NCBI GenBank assembly: GCA_032207245.1
Contig: CM063506.1
Coordinates: forward strand, 16,557,475 to 16,621,474
From: Pardosa pseudoannulata
Taxonomy: Eukaryota > Arthropoda > Arachnida > Araneae > Lycosidae
Direction of reading: 5' to 3'
DNA length: 64,000 nt
Shown: positions 1-12,000 of the stretch, piece by piece
Layout of the letters: each line of letters begins with the position of its first letter
How positions within the stretch are numbered: position 1 is the first letter of the stretch
The notes under the pieces: generated by a model
Seen by the model: only the letters and a program-made list of their open reading frames with translations
The model's database searches: none
Told to the model about the DNA's origin: nothing
Program-made: the position numbers and the translations under genes

Positions 1-370
1 ATCAAAGGAGCTCCTCGACTTAAAATTCTTTCGATACATTTCCCAAAGCTTTATGTCCTATAGATGTAAATTTTCTGTCTATTCAACACGTTTTCCAGCA
101 AATGGCTCCAAGGTTTTAATGATCTTAACACTTAAATTCGCTGAGTAAATTTCTTGGCCCTTGGCAAAATACTTTCTTCTTCTCTCTTGGGTGCACCTCT
201 GTTCGAGCAGAATGATTTTTGTGTCTTTCTCTTGTCTGTCGTTGACTAGTAAAGATGTCCGTTTTAGCAGCTCTAAAATAAAGTTTTAACTAGACTTGTC
301 ACTTTCAATGGCCCGACTGCATCGTTATTACTGTTAGCTGATTAGCTTTCTCCTTGTCCAGCAGTTTTAT
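1..370 (-). repeat. Dispersed repeat copy A (inverted mate at 26829-27190)
   Basis: The reverse complement matches 26829-27190 over almost its whole length with point changes and small indels. Shared blocks include CTGCTGGACAAGGAGAAAGC, AACAGAGGTGCACCCAAGAG and TTGAATAGACAGAAAATTTA. The copy runs off the left edge of the window. Broken frames suggest a decayed mobile element, but I recognise no protein motif. Confidence 0.8.
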
Positions 371-392
371 AACTATTGGATTACACAACACA

Positions 393-416
393 CACATATA
401 TATGTATGTATATATT

Positions 417-466
<50 letters not shown>
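393..466. repeat. AT microsatellite
   Basis: A short CA run, then mixed TATG/TATT, then (AT)n. Confidence 0.95.
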
Positions 467-469
<3 letters not shown>

Positions 470-918
470 AATAGGCGTTTTAGACCCACCAGAAATAAAA
501 AAAATTGTATCCATAATGAATAGCTGCAATCGTGAGGTTATATATAATAAAAGATAAAAATTTTAAATAAAAATAAACAAGTTTACTGAGCCATCTGGTC
601 TACGGCGCTTCTCCCGCCAAAACATGTACCACGGGGTTTCATAGTGGTGTGGGGCGCTAGTGAGCCAGCCAATGAGAATGCTAATATTAATCCCATGATG
701 ATGGGTAAGAAGCAAAACTAAGTTACGTAAAGGAGTTATATAACAATATTTAATCCATGAAGGAATTAATTTTGGTGTATGCGAAGGTAACCACACTAAG
801 CAGGAAAACAAAGACATCTCTCCAAAAGTTGTAATTTTAGGGATAGAATCGACAGAAATTTATTTTAAAATACAGTTATAATTAAATTAGTCTAGGTTAA
901 AATATCATTACACATACA
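467..918. other. Unassigned sequence between microsatellites
   Basis: A GC-richer patch at about 585-710 stands out from its surroundings and may be a repeat fragment. No gene-like signal; the open frame here is short and has no recognisable motif. Confidence 0.4.

Positions 919-919
<1 letters not shown>

Positions 920-1006
<87 letters not shown>
920..1006. repeat. AT microsatellite
   Basis: Uninterrupted (AT)n of about 85 bp. Confidence 0.95.
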
Positions 1007-1010
<4 letters not shown>

Positions 1011-1677
1011 GTGCCACTTTTTCGTCACCAATAGAACTATTTGAGCACTCTCATGGGTTTTTTTTATTAAAAAAAATACCCAGTTTTTTTTCATCGATTG
1101 ATCTAACTGCATCTTAATAATTTAAAGATTTTCTTGACTTCTGTTTGATATTGATAAATCCTTAAATGCACTTTTACTATTAACAAATTTATTTGTGGTT
1201 GTACTGGTGAGGCACTTATCGCAAGATTCTTTGCATATATATTCTGTAAGACTGAATATTTAATCGATCTTTTATTTTGCATTTACACTATGCATGGGTC
1301 ATTGTACTTTTAATGCTCTTTTCCGATTTGAACTGCCTCAATTGATTTGTAAGTAAGATGCCTGCACACTGCAGTTATAACTCCTTTTAAGTTTTATTCA
1401 ACAAATTATCATATGGTAAAAACAGACCGTTTTGTGAATGACCAGCATAATAACACGATATAGATGTTTACTTGTTTACGGAATCCGCATAATAGTTTCT
1501 TTTCCAAAATTTTATTTAATCATTAAATTTTTTTAATTTGAACAAAATGTATTGAAGTCATTAGGAATAGTTTGTAAGATATTATGCACTAGAACTAAAA
1601 AAAGAAACTCTAAGAAATTTTATGCGCAAAGAAAGACAAGTAATAAGCTTTCAGTTAAAAGAAATATAGCTATTATA
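1007..1677. other. Unassigned AT-rich sequence
   Basis: No open frame, motif or inverted ends recognised. Confidence 0.5.
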
Positions 1678-2692
1678 CACTCAAGAGGCAAAACATTATG
1701 ACCACCTGTCAATGACGAGTTGGCCCACCTTTGGCGCGCAACACAGCTTCAACCCGCCTTGGCAGGGATGCCATAAGTCCTTGGTAGATTGCCGGAGACA
1801 GATTGTACCAGATTTTTAAGCAACAGTTACGCAAATCCGAGATATTCCGAATCGGTGGTCTTTGAACTCTGAGCTGCCGGCCGTCCCGTGAAATCCCAAA
1901 TGTGTTCTATCAGATTGAGATCCGGTGAGCTAGGGGGTCAGGATATTAAGTGGAATTCAGCAACATGTTCCTGGAACCACTCCACACAATTTTAGCCTTG
2001 TGACACTGGCCGTTGTCCTGTTGGAACATTCCATTTCCAGCTGGAAAAATAGAGGTTATGTAAGGATGCAACTGGTCCGCAATGATGTTCATATACCCTG
2101 TAGCATTCTTGGTCTGCTCTATCACAACCACGGGTCCCAGAGACGCCCAAGAGAACGCCTCCCAAAGCATAATACCGCCACCACCAGTCTGTTTATGACC
2201 TACTGTACATTGAGGGAGCAATTGTTCGTCTGGAAGACGGCGTATCCCGACACGGCCATAGGCTTGATGAATGACAAACCGTGATTCATCTGACCAGGCA
2301 ACTCTCTCCCACTGATCCATGGACCAGTCGCGATGTTCCCGGGTCCAGCATAAAAGCAGTTGGCGATGATGCTTGGTCAGCAAAGACACACAAGTGGGAC
2401 GTTTGGTGCGTAGCCCCATATCCAACAGTGTCTGCTAAACAGTGGGCTCCGATACTATTCTACTTGGCCCTGCATTATATTGGGTTGTCAGATGAGCCAC
2501 TGTCTGGCTCCGGTTTTGCTTCACCACGCGAGACAGTCTCCGACGACCTTTTTCTTTGATGACGTGTGGACGTCCGACACCATGTTGTCTCTTGCTGGTT
2601 TCACCGTCATTCATCCATTTTGCATAAGCACTAACAACTGGGGCTTGGAATCGATTGACTCCAATGGGAACTCTAGTGTGAAAAAACATTTT
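1678..2692 (-). mobile_element. Decayed Tc1/mariner (Tc1-like) transposon
   Basis: A minus-strand transposase relic. The N-terminal helix-turn-helix part (about 2435-2689) contains VGRPHVIKEKGRRRLSRVVK. The catalytic part (about 1946-2425) shows the first Asp in AWSDESRF and the second in FQQDNGQCHKA; the final Glu (IEHIWD) follows near 1900 in another frame. At least two frame breaks make it inactive. One end is readable: TA (1676-1677), then CACTCAAGAGGCAAAACATT, a typical Tc1-like terminus. The other end is missing, so the copy is truncated near 2692. Confidence 0.92.
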
Positions 2693-2894
2693 TTTTCAAT
2701 TTTGATTTTTGAAAACGATTTTTCTTTTCCCTGAATATAGATAGCAGTCCTATAAACAATCTCTAAAAGTTTCTGGTTGCTGCTACCTTCATAATTTTAT
2801 CATTTTGAATGACATTTTACTATTTTTCAAAGCTCGCACAAGAATTACCATTTCACCAGGTACTTCAATTGAAATCTGGAAGAATCGCTATATC

Positions 2895-3126
2895 TATTAT
2901 AAAACTTCTCTGTGCAGTACTGTGTTTACATAGATATGAAAATTAATCTCTTATAAATGATTCCTACGGTGTTTAAAAAACTTCAGTTCATCACTAACGA
3001 GGACAAGTTGTATTATAAAACTTCTCTGTGCAGTACTGTGTTTACATAGATATGAAAATTAATATCTTATAAATGATTCCTACGGTGTTTAAAAAACTTC
3101 AGTTCATCACTAACGAGGACAAGTTG
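2895..3126. repeat. Tandem duplication, 2 x 116 bp
   Basis: The block starting TATTATAAAACTTCTCTGTG at 2895 repeats at 3011 with almost no change (one visible substitution, ATCTC/ATATC). The near identity means a recent duplication. Confidence 0.95.
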
Positions 3127-3285
3127 TATTACCGTAATTACTCGTCTATAACGCACATTTTTATTTTTTTCAAAATTTAAGGCTAAAACTCAAGATTTCC
3201 GAATATACAGAATAATTTTTACTGCTTTCTGTAATCACCAGATATACGTAAAATAAAGGCTTGTATTTAAAGAAAATAGAAGGAT

Positions 3286-3475
3286 AGTTTTGGTTTGGTT
3301 TGGAGCGTTGCTGTCTGCTTTTTTAATACACTGGGGGTAATGAGATCGGGACTTGCTGCTTACAGCCGATTCCGAACGGCTACGAACAACTATGCAAGAA
3401 TCAGGATTCGAACCCGTGTACTCCGTTATCGAAAAACAGCACTCTACCTTTCGGCTATCGTCCGGCAGAATGATA
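3286..3475 (-). mobile_element. tRNA-derived SINE
   Basis: On the minus strand an A-box-like TAGCCGAAAGGTAGAGTGC and a B box GGGTTCGAATCC (reverse of 3408-3419) are spaced as in a tRNA promoter. The body contains the family's CGGAATCGGCTGTAAGCAGC segment and ends near the AACCAAAACC-like tail. Similar copies lie at 4548, 6270, 21225, 52080 and 52490. Confidence 0.75.
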
Positions 3476-3511
3476 GTTTATTTACATAATATAACTATTG
3501 CTGCATTTATA

Positions 3512-4467
3512 CAGTGGACTCCGCTTAATGTGATCGCGGTTAATGTTATCAATCGCTTATTTTTATCGAAATCACTTGATTCCGATTTCTTCTATTCATT
3601 TATATGCTAAAATTATCGCTTTATGTGATCGTTACATCGGTTAATGTTATCAGTTTTCGAATCTCATTTTAACTGGAAAAAAGAATAGTCACAAAGGAAA
3701 TTCAGAAGGAACCCATTCTTTTCTTTCCCTTCGTTGTTGTTTGCATTTCCAAGAATTCTCTCTCTTTCACCTAGGGAAATGGGTAATGAACAAAGGAGTG
3801 GGAAACTACAAGTTACTAAAATGTTTCAGAAATACGCACACCCTGCTGGTAGTCAATGATTGTCAGGTAAACAGAAGGCAACACATTCTTATCAGAACTA
3901 AGAAGGAGCGTCTTCACATTTTATAACTTGCTCGCTTACATGCAGCTTGTCGATATGGAGGCCAGAAAGCGAAATGATTTAACATTAAAACAAAAGATCG
4001 AAATTTTAAATCGTTATGACAGGTTACCAAAAATGAGTCAGCACAATGCTGCATCGCAGTTAAACTTTTCTCAGCCTCTATTGTGAAAAATTTTATAAAA
4101 CTTACTAGAATAGAGAAACAAAATGAAAATACGGAGTGCAAACGTAATAGAGCTGGTAAAGATGAGGAATTTGAAAAGGCTCTAAGACTTTGGTTTGAAA
4201 ATGTTCGAGAACGTGATGCTCCAGTCAGCGTTCCCCTTATGCAACAAAAAGCAGAAAGTTTTGCTGCTCTTATATTTATGTACTAGGATAATATACAGCA
4301 CATAAATATAAGGTGAGTTTTTTCATTTTATTTTGAAATTTAATACGGGAGAATTAAAGGGAGGGGGGTAAATTTATCTACTTTTGCATATCGTTTATTG
4401 TTATCAATCGGTTATTGTTATCAAAATTACGGTGGCCCAAACTGATCACATTAAGCGGAGTCTACTG
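3512..4467 (+). mobile_element. Pogo/Tigger-like transposon, internally deleted
   Basis: 956 bp flanked by TA (3510-3511, 4468-4469). The 24-bp terminal inverted repeats, starting CAGTGGACTCCGCTTAATGT, match at 23 of 24 positions. Inside is a frame-broken N-terminal transposase: EARKRNDLTLKQKIEILNRY (Psq-type helix-turn-helix) and, in another frame, ALRLWFENVRERDAPVSVPL then MQQKAESFA (CENP-B/Tc5-type DNA-binding domain). The DDE catalytic domain is absent, so this is a non-autonomous derivative. Confidence 0.9.
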
Positions 4468-4547
4468 TATTACACTCTTATTGCACCTCTTTTATATAAC
4501 AGTTTTAGCAACTCTAATAATTAACTTTGAATACCTAATTTCTGACT

Positions 4548-4745
4548 TGACACCGAACAATGTCCGATTGGGTAGTACGTTGCTGTTTGATAACGGAGTA
4601 ATGGGTTTGAATCCCGCTGATGGATGGGTGTTTATAGCCTTTCAGAAATGGCTTTAAGCAGTAGGTCCCAGCCTCATTAATCCTCACGTAGCAAAACAGT
4701 AAACCGTAGGGGTCAAAACCAAACAGACTTGAAGCACAGTTCCTA
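4548..4745 (+). mobile_element. tRNA-derived SINE
   Basis: A-box-like GATTGGGTAGTACG and B-box-like GGGTTTGAATCCC, followed by the shared body GAAATGGCTTTAAGCAGTAG and AGCAAAACAGTAAACC. The body aligns with the copy at 21225-21400. Confidence 0.75.
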
Positions 4746-5380
4746 ATTTCTCTTACAATATTGCATTATTTGCAACTTAAAGGCACAGTGCAACTAGATC
4801 TCTTTTCCATCTTCCTCGCACGTTGCCACAAAACACTTTTTTTATAGAATGAATGAGTATGAAAAAAAAAATACAATATCACCCACGAAAAGTGGGAGAT
4901 ATGCAAGGTCTTCAATTTCAATCTCCACAATCATTTTATAGTAACCGAAACTCTTCCATTGACTTCAGAGAAACGATAACAAGCGTGAAGGACTTCATTA
5001 AGATGGAGCCATCTTTAGAAAGACATTGAAAGAACATTGGAGTTTTATTCATTGAGTCCTCTTAAATTAGTTTACAATCTAGAATGTCACTTATATGTCA
5101 AATTTTAAGTTCAGATTACACAAGAGATATAATTTTTCACCACTTTTTTTCTTTCAAAAAAACAAGGTACATGTTATAAATGAGTAAATACTTCATTCAC
5201 AGTTATTTAAATTACATATTTATTTTACTCTCAGGAGCCCATAATGACCTAGGTTTACGATATTCATTAATATATATTCGGCAGAAATGATGTAGTCATA
5301 AATGGTTTAATTGCATTGGCTTTTGAGTGACTCAATTAACTCCTACAAATGTCACCTTATACCACTATATCCGGTAACAT
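4746..5380. other. Unassigned sequence
   Basis: AT-rich, no frames or inverted ends recognised; runs into the diverged duplication starting near 5380. Confidence 0.4.
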
Positions 5381-6130
5381 CTAAGCGTGTTGCGATTTGA
5401 ATCGCTAATGATGCTTACAGCTTCAAGTTTCACCAAGATGACATTCTCTCTTATGCTGATGAGCAAAATATGCATACATAAAAGAACAGTAGCTGCAAGT
5501 GGTCTTGTCCTTGGAAGAATCAAAGTAGTTTTAGATGTCATCAACTATGTTTGGATCTTTCGATTATTATGAATTACTTTTATTAAAGCTGTAATCAATG
5601 CGAATCATGGAAGACTTAATAATTAAATATCCATCGTATGTCTGAAGATATACTTCATTATCATTGTGACCTGCATTTTCCTGTCTTTAGAGTTAATATA
5701 TACCTAGCACTTATTTTTAACCTTCCATGTCACTGTTTAGCAGTTAGTGATATAGATACAAAACCTCTTAAAGCTTATTATCCGATTATGGCTTGATTGT
5801 CTCATTTCAACGAGCAAAGACTACAGCCAAATAGGTAGGGTTGGATAGATGACATCCTCTCAAATACTGATGAGGAAAATATGCCTTCATAAAAGAACAA
5901 TAACCGAAGTAATTATTAGACCTTGTCCATGGAGGTATCAGAGTATCTGTTGATTTCATCAATTGAATTGTCTTTGGATCTCTCGGTTATTATGAGTTAT
6001 TTCCATTAAATTTACAATCAGTGTAATTTATTCACACAAGATATAGTAATTTAATATCTATGTCTATGAATGTGCATCTTTACAATTATAAAGGGCATTT
6101 TGCGAACTTTAGCTAATATATCACCGGAGA
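5380..6130. repeat. Diverged tandem duplication, about 410-430 bp unit
   Basis: GATGACATTCTCTCTTATGC (5437) pairs with GATGACATCCTCTC (5848), and ATGAGCAAAATATGCATACA with ATGAGGAAAATATGCCTTCA. CAGTTAGTGATA recurs at 5741 and 6171. Many substitutions, so old. Confidence 0.7.
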
Positions 6131-6164
6131 AATATTTATAAACTTCCAGATAATCTCTGTCATT

Positions 6165-6605
6165 ATTAAGCAGTTAGTGATACAAACTCTCATAAAACCT
6201 AGAGTTCGATTAATGCTTAATTATCTCATCCCAAGGATCAAAGAAGATTACCAAATAGGTAGAGAGTTCTTGAAACAGGAGTCCGTAAGTCCCACTGTTA
6301 GTATGGATGTTCGGAATCAACATTAAGAGCTTTTGGCTTAATAATAATCTTTGTTGCAATATATTGGCCAAGACCTTCAAGCTAAGTTAGTGATACAGAC
6401 TCTTATAAAACCTAGAGTTCAATTAATGCTTAATTATCTCATCCCAAGGATCAAAGACAATTACCGAATAGGTAGAGAGTTCTTGGAACAGGAATCCGTG
6501 GGTTAGAATCCCGCTGTTAGTATGGATGTTCGGAATCAACATTAAGAGCTTCTGGCCTAATAATCATCCTTGTTGTAATATATTGGTCTAGAACTTCAAG
6601 CTAAA
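6165..6605. repeat. Tandem duplication, 2 x about 213 bp, containing SINE pieces
   Basis: GTTAGTGATACARACTCTYA and CAATAGGTAGAGAGTTCTTG-like blocks occur at about 6173-6385 and 6386-6600. Each copy holds a tRNA-like stretch (A box ATAGGTAGAGAG, B box GGGTTAGAATCCC in the second) and the body GTTCGGAATCAACATTAAGA. The duplication therefore happened after a SINE inserted. Confidence 0.8.
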
Positions 6606-6978
6606 CTAAATCAGGTTTCAAAGACAATAACTAGAATAACATAACATTCAGTAGAAAATTATAAAACGAATACTGGCATAAAATGGGATTCACATTTCTG
6701 AATCATATTGAATTTCATCGATGCAATTATTGAAAATATGTTTTTTTAAGACTCATAAATGTAAAAAAATAATGTAAATGTAAACGCAAAAAATATCCTT
6801 TCCAGATCTTTTTCCCATGTATGAATATTCTTACGCGTGACTTATATAAAGAACATCTTTCAGCATCTCCCTAACGATGGGAGTTGGAAATATTTTTCTC
6901 CTTCGTGCCAAATTCGCCAAAGTTGGCGTATTTCTTACCCTAAACATTGACTTTCAAATTGTAACCCTGACGGCGCTG
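6606..6978. other. Unassigned sequence upstream of candidate promoter
   Basis: AT-rich. Around 6900-6945 is a small inverted pair (TTCGCCAAAGTTGGCGTA). Nothing else recognised. Confidence 0.4.
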
Positions 6979-7139
6979 TCAGTTCAGTCTCTCTTATTGA
7001 TTTTTCAGATGTGATGCGGCGTGCCTGGAGAATGGGTTCTGTTATTCCGAAAACATAATTCAGAAAATATACTGAGATTAAAAAAGATGTATAATCTTAT
7101 TTTTAATGGAACGGATTATGGATTATTTGAGATCTGGAG
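6979..7139 (+). promoter_or_regulatory. Possible BTBD8 promoter/5' noncoding exon
   Basis: A locally GC-richer patch carries arthropod initiator-like TCAGTT (6979-6984) and overlapping TCAGTC. It is followed by about 150 nt ending GATCTGGAG|GTAGGT, a good splice donor at 7139/7140. The matching acceptor would be TTATGTTAG just before 8825, giving a 5'UTR that runs into the ATG at 8873. The exon has short upstream ATGs (ATGTGA, and one of about 14 codons ending in TAA). No TATA box is obvious. This is position and motif evidence only. Confidence 0.35.
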
Positions 7140-7687
7140 GTAGGTTAAACTGTTTGGATATCCCGCACATTTTTAAATTAATTTTTATAGCATGTGTATT
7201 TTGTTTATTGGAGAAATCATTTTGATTATAAGAAACGAGAACTGAATCCGCTTATTTACTGTCCCTTTAAATCAAAAGTGCGATGAAATATTTGTGACTA
7301 ACAGAGTTAATTTCTATGCATATATATATATATATATATATATACTTATGTAACAAATATTGATAGGCTATATAGTGTGATAGATCTAATTTTAAATTGA
7401 TCTCTTTATCATCAAAATTATTGCATATTCAGCAGTATCTGTTAGCCGTTATTTTTGTTGTGTTATCATTTGTAAATATTAATTTAAATTTCTACTCTTA
7501 GTGTAATGATGCTTGTTTATTGCACTGAATTGATTTTTCTTTAACTAACCATGTGGTCAGTTGTATACTTTGATTAGTGAGTAATATTTACTTGGATTTA
7601 AATCATCAGCCGCAAAATGAATATTAATTGTTGAACTTTATGTGCTCGAGAACAGAATATTTGAGTTTGAGCAATCCTAAATTTCTT

Positions 7688-7719
<32 letters not shown>

Positions 7720-8387
7720 CTCATACCTAAACCACATTCAAACTAATATAATTAATAATGATTCTGTAATCAATAGTTATCTCAATCTTAAAATATTGTT
7801 ATAATTTATTATATGTTGTTATAATTGTGTAATCAATTCAAATAACTTTGGTTGACATTTATAATGATATAAAATTATGAATCAAAATTTTTTTAGAAAA
7901 TATTTAAATAAAATTTACAAAAATGGGGATTTTCCTTCTTAATTTTAAATTTAAATTTTGTTGGGGATTGTAAAACATAATTTCCTTTCTCTGTGCAAAT
8001 TATCTAGAATTAAATAGTTGTTATTTTTGAAAGCTGATTTAAGTTCTAAAATCTAATTTATAATTTTACTTTTCTATCTTTAAGTGTAAGTTTAATTTAA
8101 ATTTTTGACATAAGAGATATATTTTTGCAATCATTTTGCTACTACTAAACTCAATTTATTCTTCAATTAGTTATGTATGTTAAGATTCTGTTATAACCCC
8201 ATTTATTTATTTTTAAAGATGTCAGGATTAGAAAAAATTTATAGTATTTCATATATTGTCAGTAATGCTGATTTAATTTTAATTCATATAATTCATTTCT
8301 TTATTATTGTTGTATATTTTTATTGATATTTAATACATTACATTGAAATATTTTATTGAATGATTCAAAAGTAATTAAAATAATGCC
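7140..8387. other. 5' intron or upstream sequence of BTBD8
   Basis: Very AT-rich with a short (AT)n at 7319-7344 and a T homopolymer at about 7690-7718. No coding signal. Confidence 0.5.
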
Positions 8388-8723
8388 CATGGCCGTAGGC
8401 AGGGGGAGGGATTTGGGGGACTGGTCCCCCCCACCCCTGAAATTTTGAAAGACCATTTTGTAGATAGAAATGTCCCACATTTGTGTGTGTGTATGCTACC
8501 TGCCTAGCTGTTCATGAAAATAAAGAGTTATTTTCTTTAAAAAAAAAATGCTCAGATCATAAAAGTCTTCCTGAGCTGCTGGCTGGAAATACAGTACTTT
8601 ATTTCTGGCACTGTATTCTGGAAATACAGTGCTTTTCCTTTCATTAATTGAAGTATCATTAACAAATAAAGATGTCTTTCTCCCTTGGTCTCCCTCCGAA
8701 AATAATTTCTGGGTATGGCCCTG
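8388..8723. mobile_element. hAT-type MITE next to BTBD8 exon 1
   Basis: 336 bp with a perfect 8-bp target duplication ATAATGCC (8380-8387 and 8724-8731). Imperfect terminal inverted repeats: CATGGCCGTAGGC at the left, CAGGGCCATACCC as the reverse complement of the right end. G/C-rich subterminal runs. The left end resembles the right end of 41425-42056. No transposase coding. It ends about 150 bp before the start codon. Confidence 0.88.
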
Positions 8724-8824
8724 ATAATGCCACCTGTATTAATTTAATTAAAAATATTTTTATCAATTTTCTGTCTTGTGTTTTTATACATTCAGAGTTT
8801 TTCAATAATGGATAGTTTATGTTA

Positions 8825-9000
8825 GGATCCCTCAGCTGTTGATCTGCAAGGAAGTGAAAGAAGAATGTTCCAATGGCCAATCCTCGCAGTAAAGCCTGGG
8901 GGCCAACACATCCTAGTGCGGCCTTCCTTATCAAATGTGCAAAGGAGAGGGAAAAGTTAAGATCCACTCTGCAATCACAGCTTCAGGATCACATGTTATC
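8825..9000 (+). CDS. BTBD8: BTBD8 coding exon 1 with start codon
   Basis: ATG at 8873 encodes MANPRSKAWGPTHPSAAFLI and continues to residue 42 plus two bases, ending at donor TTATC|GTACGT. An in-frame TGA lies 15 nt upstream, so this is the first usable Met unless an upstream exon splices in. The phase (2 bases left over) joins exactly to exon 2 to give Ser43. The exon's 5' limit at 8825 is a guess from the AG at 8823-8824. The segment precedes the first BTB domain and is rich in Lys/Arg/Glu. Confidence 0.7.
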
Positions 9001-12000
9001 GTACGTATTAATATGTTTTGTATTTTTACTTTGTATACCAGAAGTCATACTTTCATTTTTATATATACATGCATACATACATACTAGGGTTGGCAAGTTT
9101 TAGCCAAAGGTGGAAAAAACCATGGACATGGTTTCCGTGCACCTGGAAAGTCAGGGAAAATCATGGATTTAGACAATGGATTAATTTTGTCATGGAAAGT
9201 CTTGATTTTTCAAGCAAAATGAGTAAAAGTCATGGATCCGCTAAACTACCGATTAAATAAAAATGCATTGAATTGTTTAATTCTATTTTTACTTGTCATT
9301 TGGCTGAAGTTACTGAGTTTGGTATTTATGTATTATCTTATTGACCATATTGCCAAGTAAAATTTGTTCACCAAGGAAACTCAAAGCAAGAAAGCTTAAT
9401 GGGTGGGTAAATGTATATTATTCTGGTTTTTTTTTTCTTAAATTGTAGATTAAAATTTTATTAATATAATAATAATTATTTTTTAATAAAAATTAGTTAA
9501 GATTTTTGCACAAAATATAAGTTTATCTCTAGGGATATTGTATATAAACATTATAGGGTTATATTTGGCTATTATTCATGGTCACCTGGATAATACCAAA
9601 GTACCCTGAATTCAAATTGGAAACATTTTGATTGAAAAATTGCTATATGATTAAACTTAGGTATGTAGATACAATAATTTATTTTTATGTGAAATTATTA
9701 ACACTTATAAAGTAAGTTTATAGTTTTTTATGATAAAATTCCTGTAATTTCTCTAAAAGCATATATTTTATTTGTATGTACATCAGAAGTTTTATTCATA
9801 TATACTTTTAATGAAAGCTTTTTAAAGTCATGGAAAATAATCTGCTAAATCAGGGAAAGTCATGAAAAGTCATGGATTTGAAAATTTTTATTTTGGCAGA
9901 TACCCCGCATGGAAAAAAACGGTAAAAACCGTCCTGGCAAAAATACATTTTTGCCACTTTTTGCCAAGTGGCAAAAATGGATATGTTTTATTTACCTGGA
10001 TGTAATTAATTAAATTTTACTAATTTTAACTCTAATCTAAAAATACATAATATGTTTTTTTTTTATCATAGAATATTCAATGCATTATTGAAACAGTATT
10101 CTAAATTTAAAGTTATACTACCTAGAGATTAAAAAAAAAGATAAAATAAAGATTGATTTTGCATGTTTTTATGTGCAATGTTGTTTTTAATGTAATTATT
10201 AACTTATTTCCCCTACAAACTGTAGGTGTTAATGTTTTTAGTACTTATATATATATCTTACATATGTATATATACACATTACAATTAAAGATAACATTAC
10301 TATATTAAATTGATAAATAAAGAAAACATTTTTTATCACATGCCTCCATCATATAAATTTATTTACAAAAATAGAATATTGTATTTTCATTGCTAACATT
10401 AATGAAAATTATTTTAAGTTGTTTAAATTGTCAAATTAATACTAATGAAATACCTAATTTTATATTCTGATATAAGTCTCAATTGTATTATGCATGTACA
10501 AAATTATTTATTATTTTGTTATTTATTAATTATTAATTATTTTTTACATTTTTAAAATGCAACCAATTTTTCTAGATTTTGCCAGTTTTTGCCGCTGTCC
10601 TCGCAAAAATAGCATTTTGCCGGCAAAATAACCAACCCTAATACATACATATATATATATATATATAATCTTTTTGAAATTGAATAATGAAAATAAATAT
10701 GAATATCTCATTAATAATTACAGTCAGAATATTTGTTATTATTTTTAAAATAAAATTTGTGGAATCTGTTGAATTTTAAAGTTATTATAATTATGTAAAT
10801 TTGTACCGTAATACTAATATTAAGAAAATACTTCAACGCAAGCTCTCAATAATCTATTTTATAGATAAATACATTATACGAATGCAGCTAGATTATAACA
10901 AATTGACATAATGCTTGTATTACGTATTTATAAATGCCATTGTTATCATTAGGATTTCTGTCAGTTAAGTAGAGCTTAATCATAAAGTTACTTTCCTCTC
11001 CTTGTATATTTGATTTTGAATGTAAAAATTATCTTTTATTGATCAATTAAAAGTTCTGTAAAATTTCTTAAAGGTACTTTTAAAATTGAATAGATAGCCT
11101 TGAGTTGTTTTTTTTTTCATTACTCATAATACTTAATTTATAAAAAATAAAATATCAAAATTCCTTAAATTTCATCCAAAATTGTTAAAAACTGTGCCCT
11201 ACTCTTATAACTATTGCTTAAGGGTTTATAAAAATTATGTTTGTTGTGAACTAAATTGTTATTAACATTACATGACCTTCATATTACAAAAAATGATTAA
11301 AGGACTTTAAGCTACCTATAGAGTTACCTTTAATAAAATTTATTTTTGACTTTGATCTTTAAGGTTATATTCATATTCTATTGAAATTTCTATTGCATTA
11401 CTAACATCCCATGGATTCATTTTACTCCCCGAAGTTTTCATTAGATAAAAGAATAAAATTTTTAGAACCTATAGAGTTACCTTTAATAAAATTTATTTTT
11501 GACTCTGATCTTTAAGGTTATATTCACATTCTATTGAAATTTCTATTGCATTACTAACATCTCATGTATTAATTTTATTCCTCAAAGTTTTCATTGGATA
11601 AAAGAATAAAATTTTTAGATCATATCTAAAAATTATTTCTTCACTTTGTCATATTATTTTTAAAATTTATGAATTCTGAAATAATTTTATATGTTTTAGT
11701 AATAAACTATATTATTCAAAAGATATCAGACTTTTAAGATTACAGGGCTTGGCCTGGCAACTCTGTTGGACAATCCACCCTAAGGTTGACTTTTATCCTT
11801 TTTTTCCATACAACAGATTTAAATTAAAATATCTTGTTAAATTTTGAATAAAATTTTTTAATTATAAGTGTTATCCCCCGATATAAAGGTATAAAGACAA
11901 TGCATTAGTTTGTAATTGAATAATTAAATGTTTTTCATTTATTTCCTGTAAAGTGAAGTCCTTTAAAGTGAAATAAGCTTATCCTTTGAATATTTTATAT

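Noticed and set aside
3286..4745. Possible tRNA genes (A and B boxes present)
   Set aside because: No complete cloverleaf; the sequences share a SINE body and recur at several sites.
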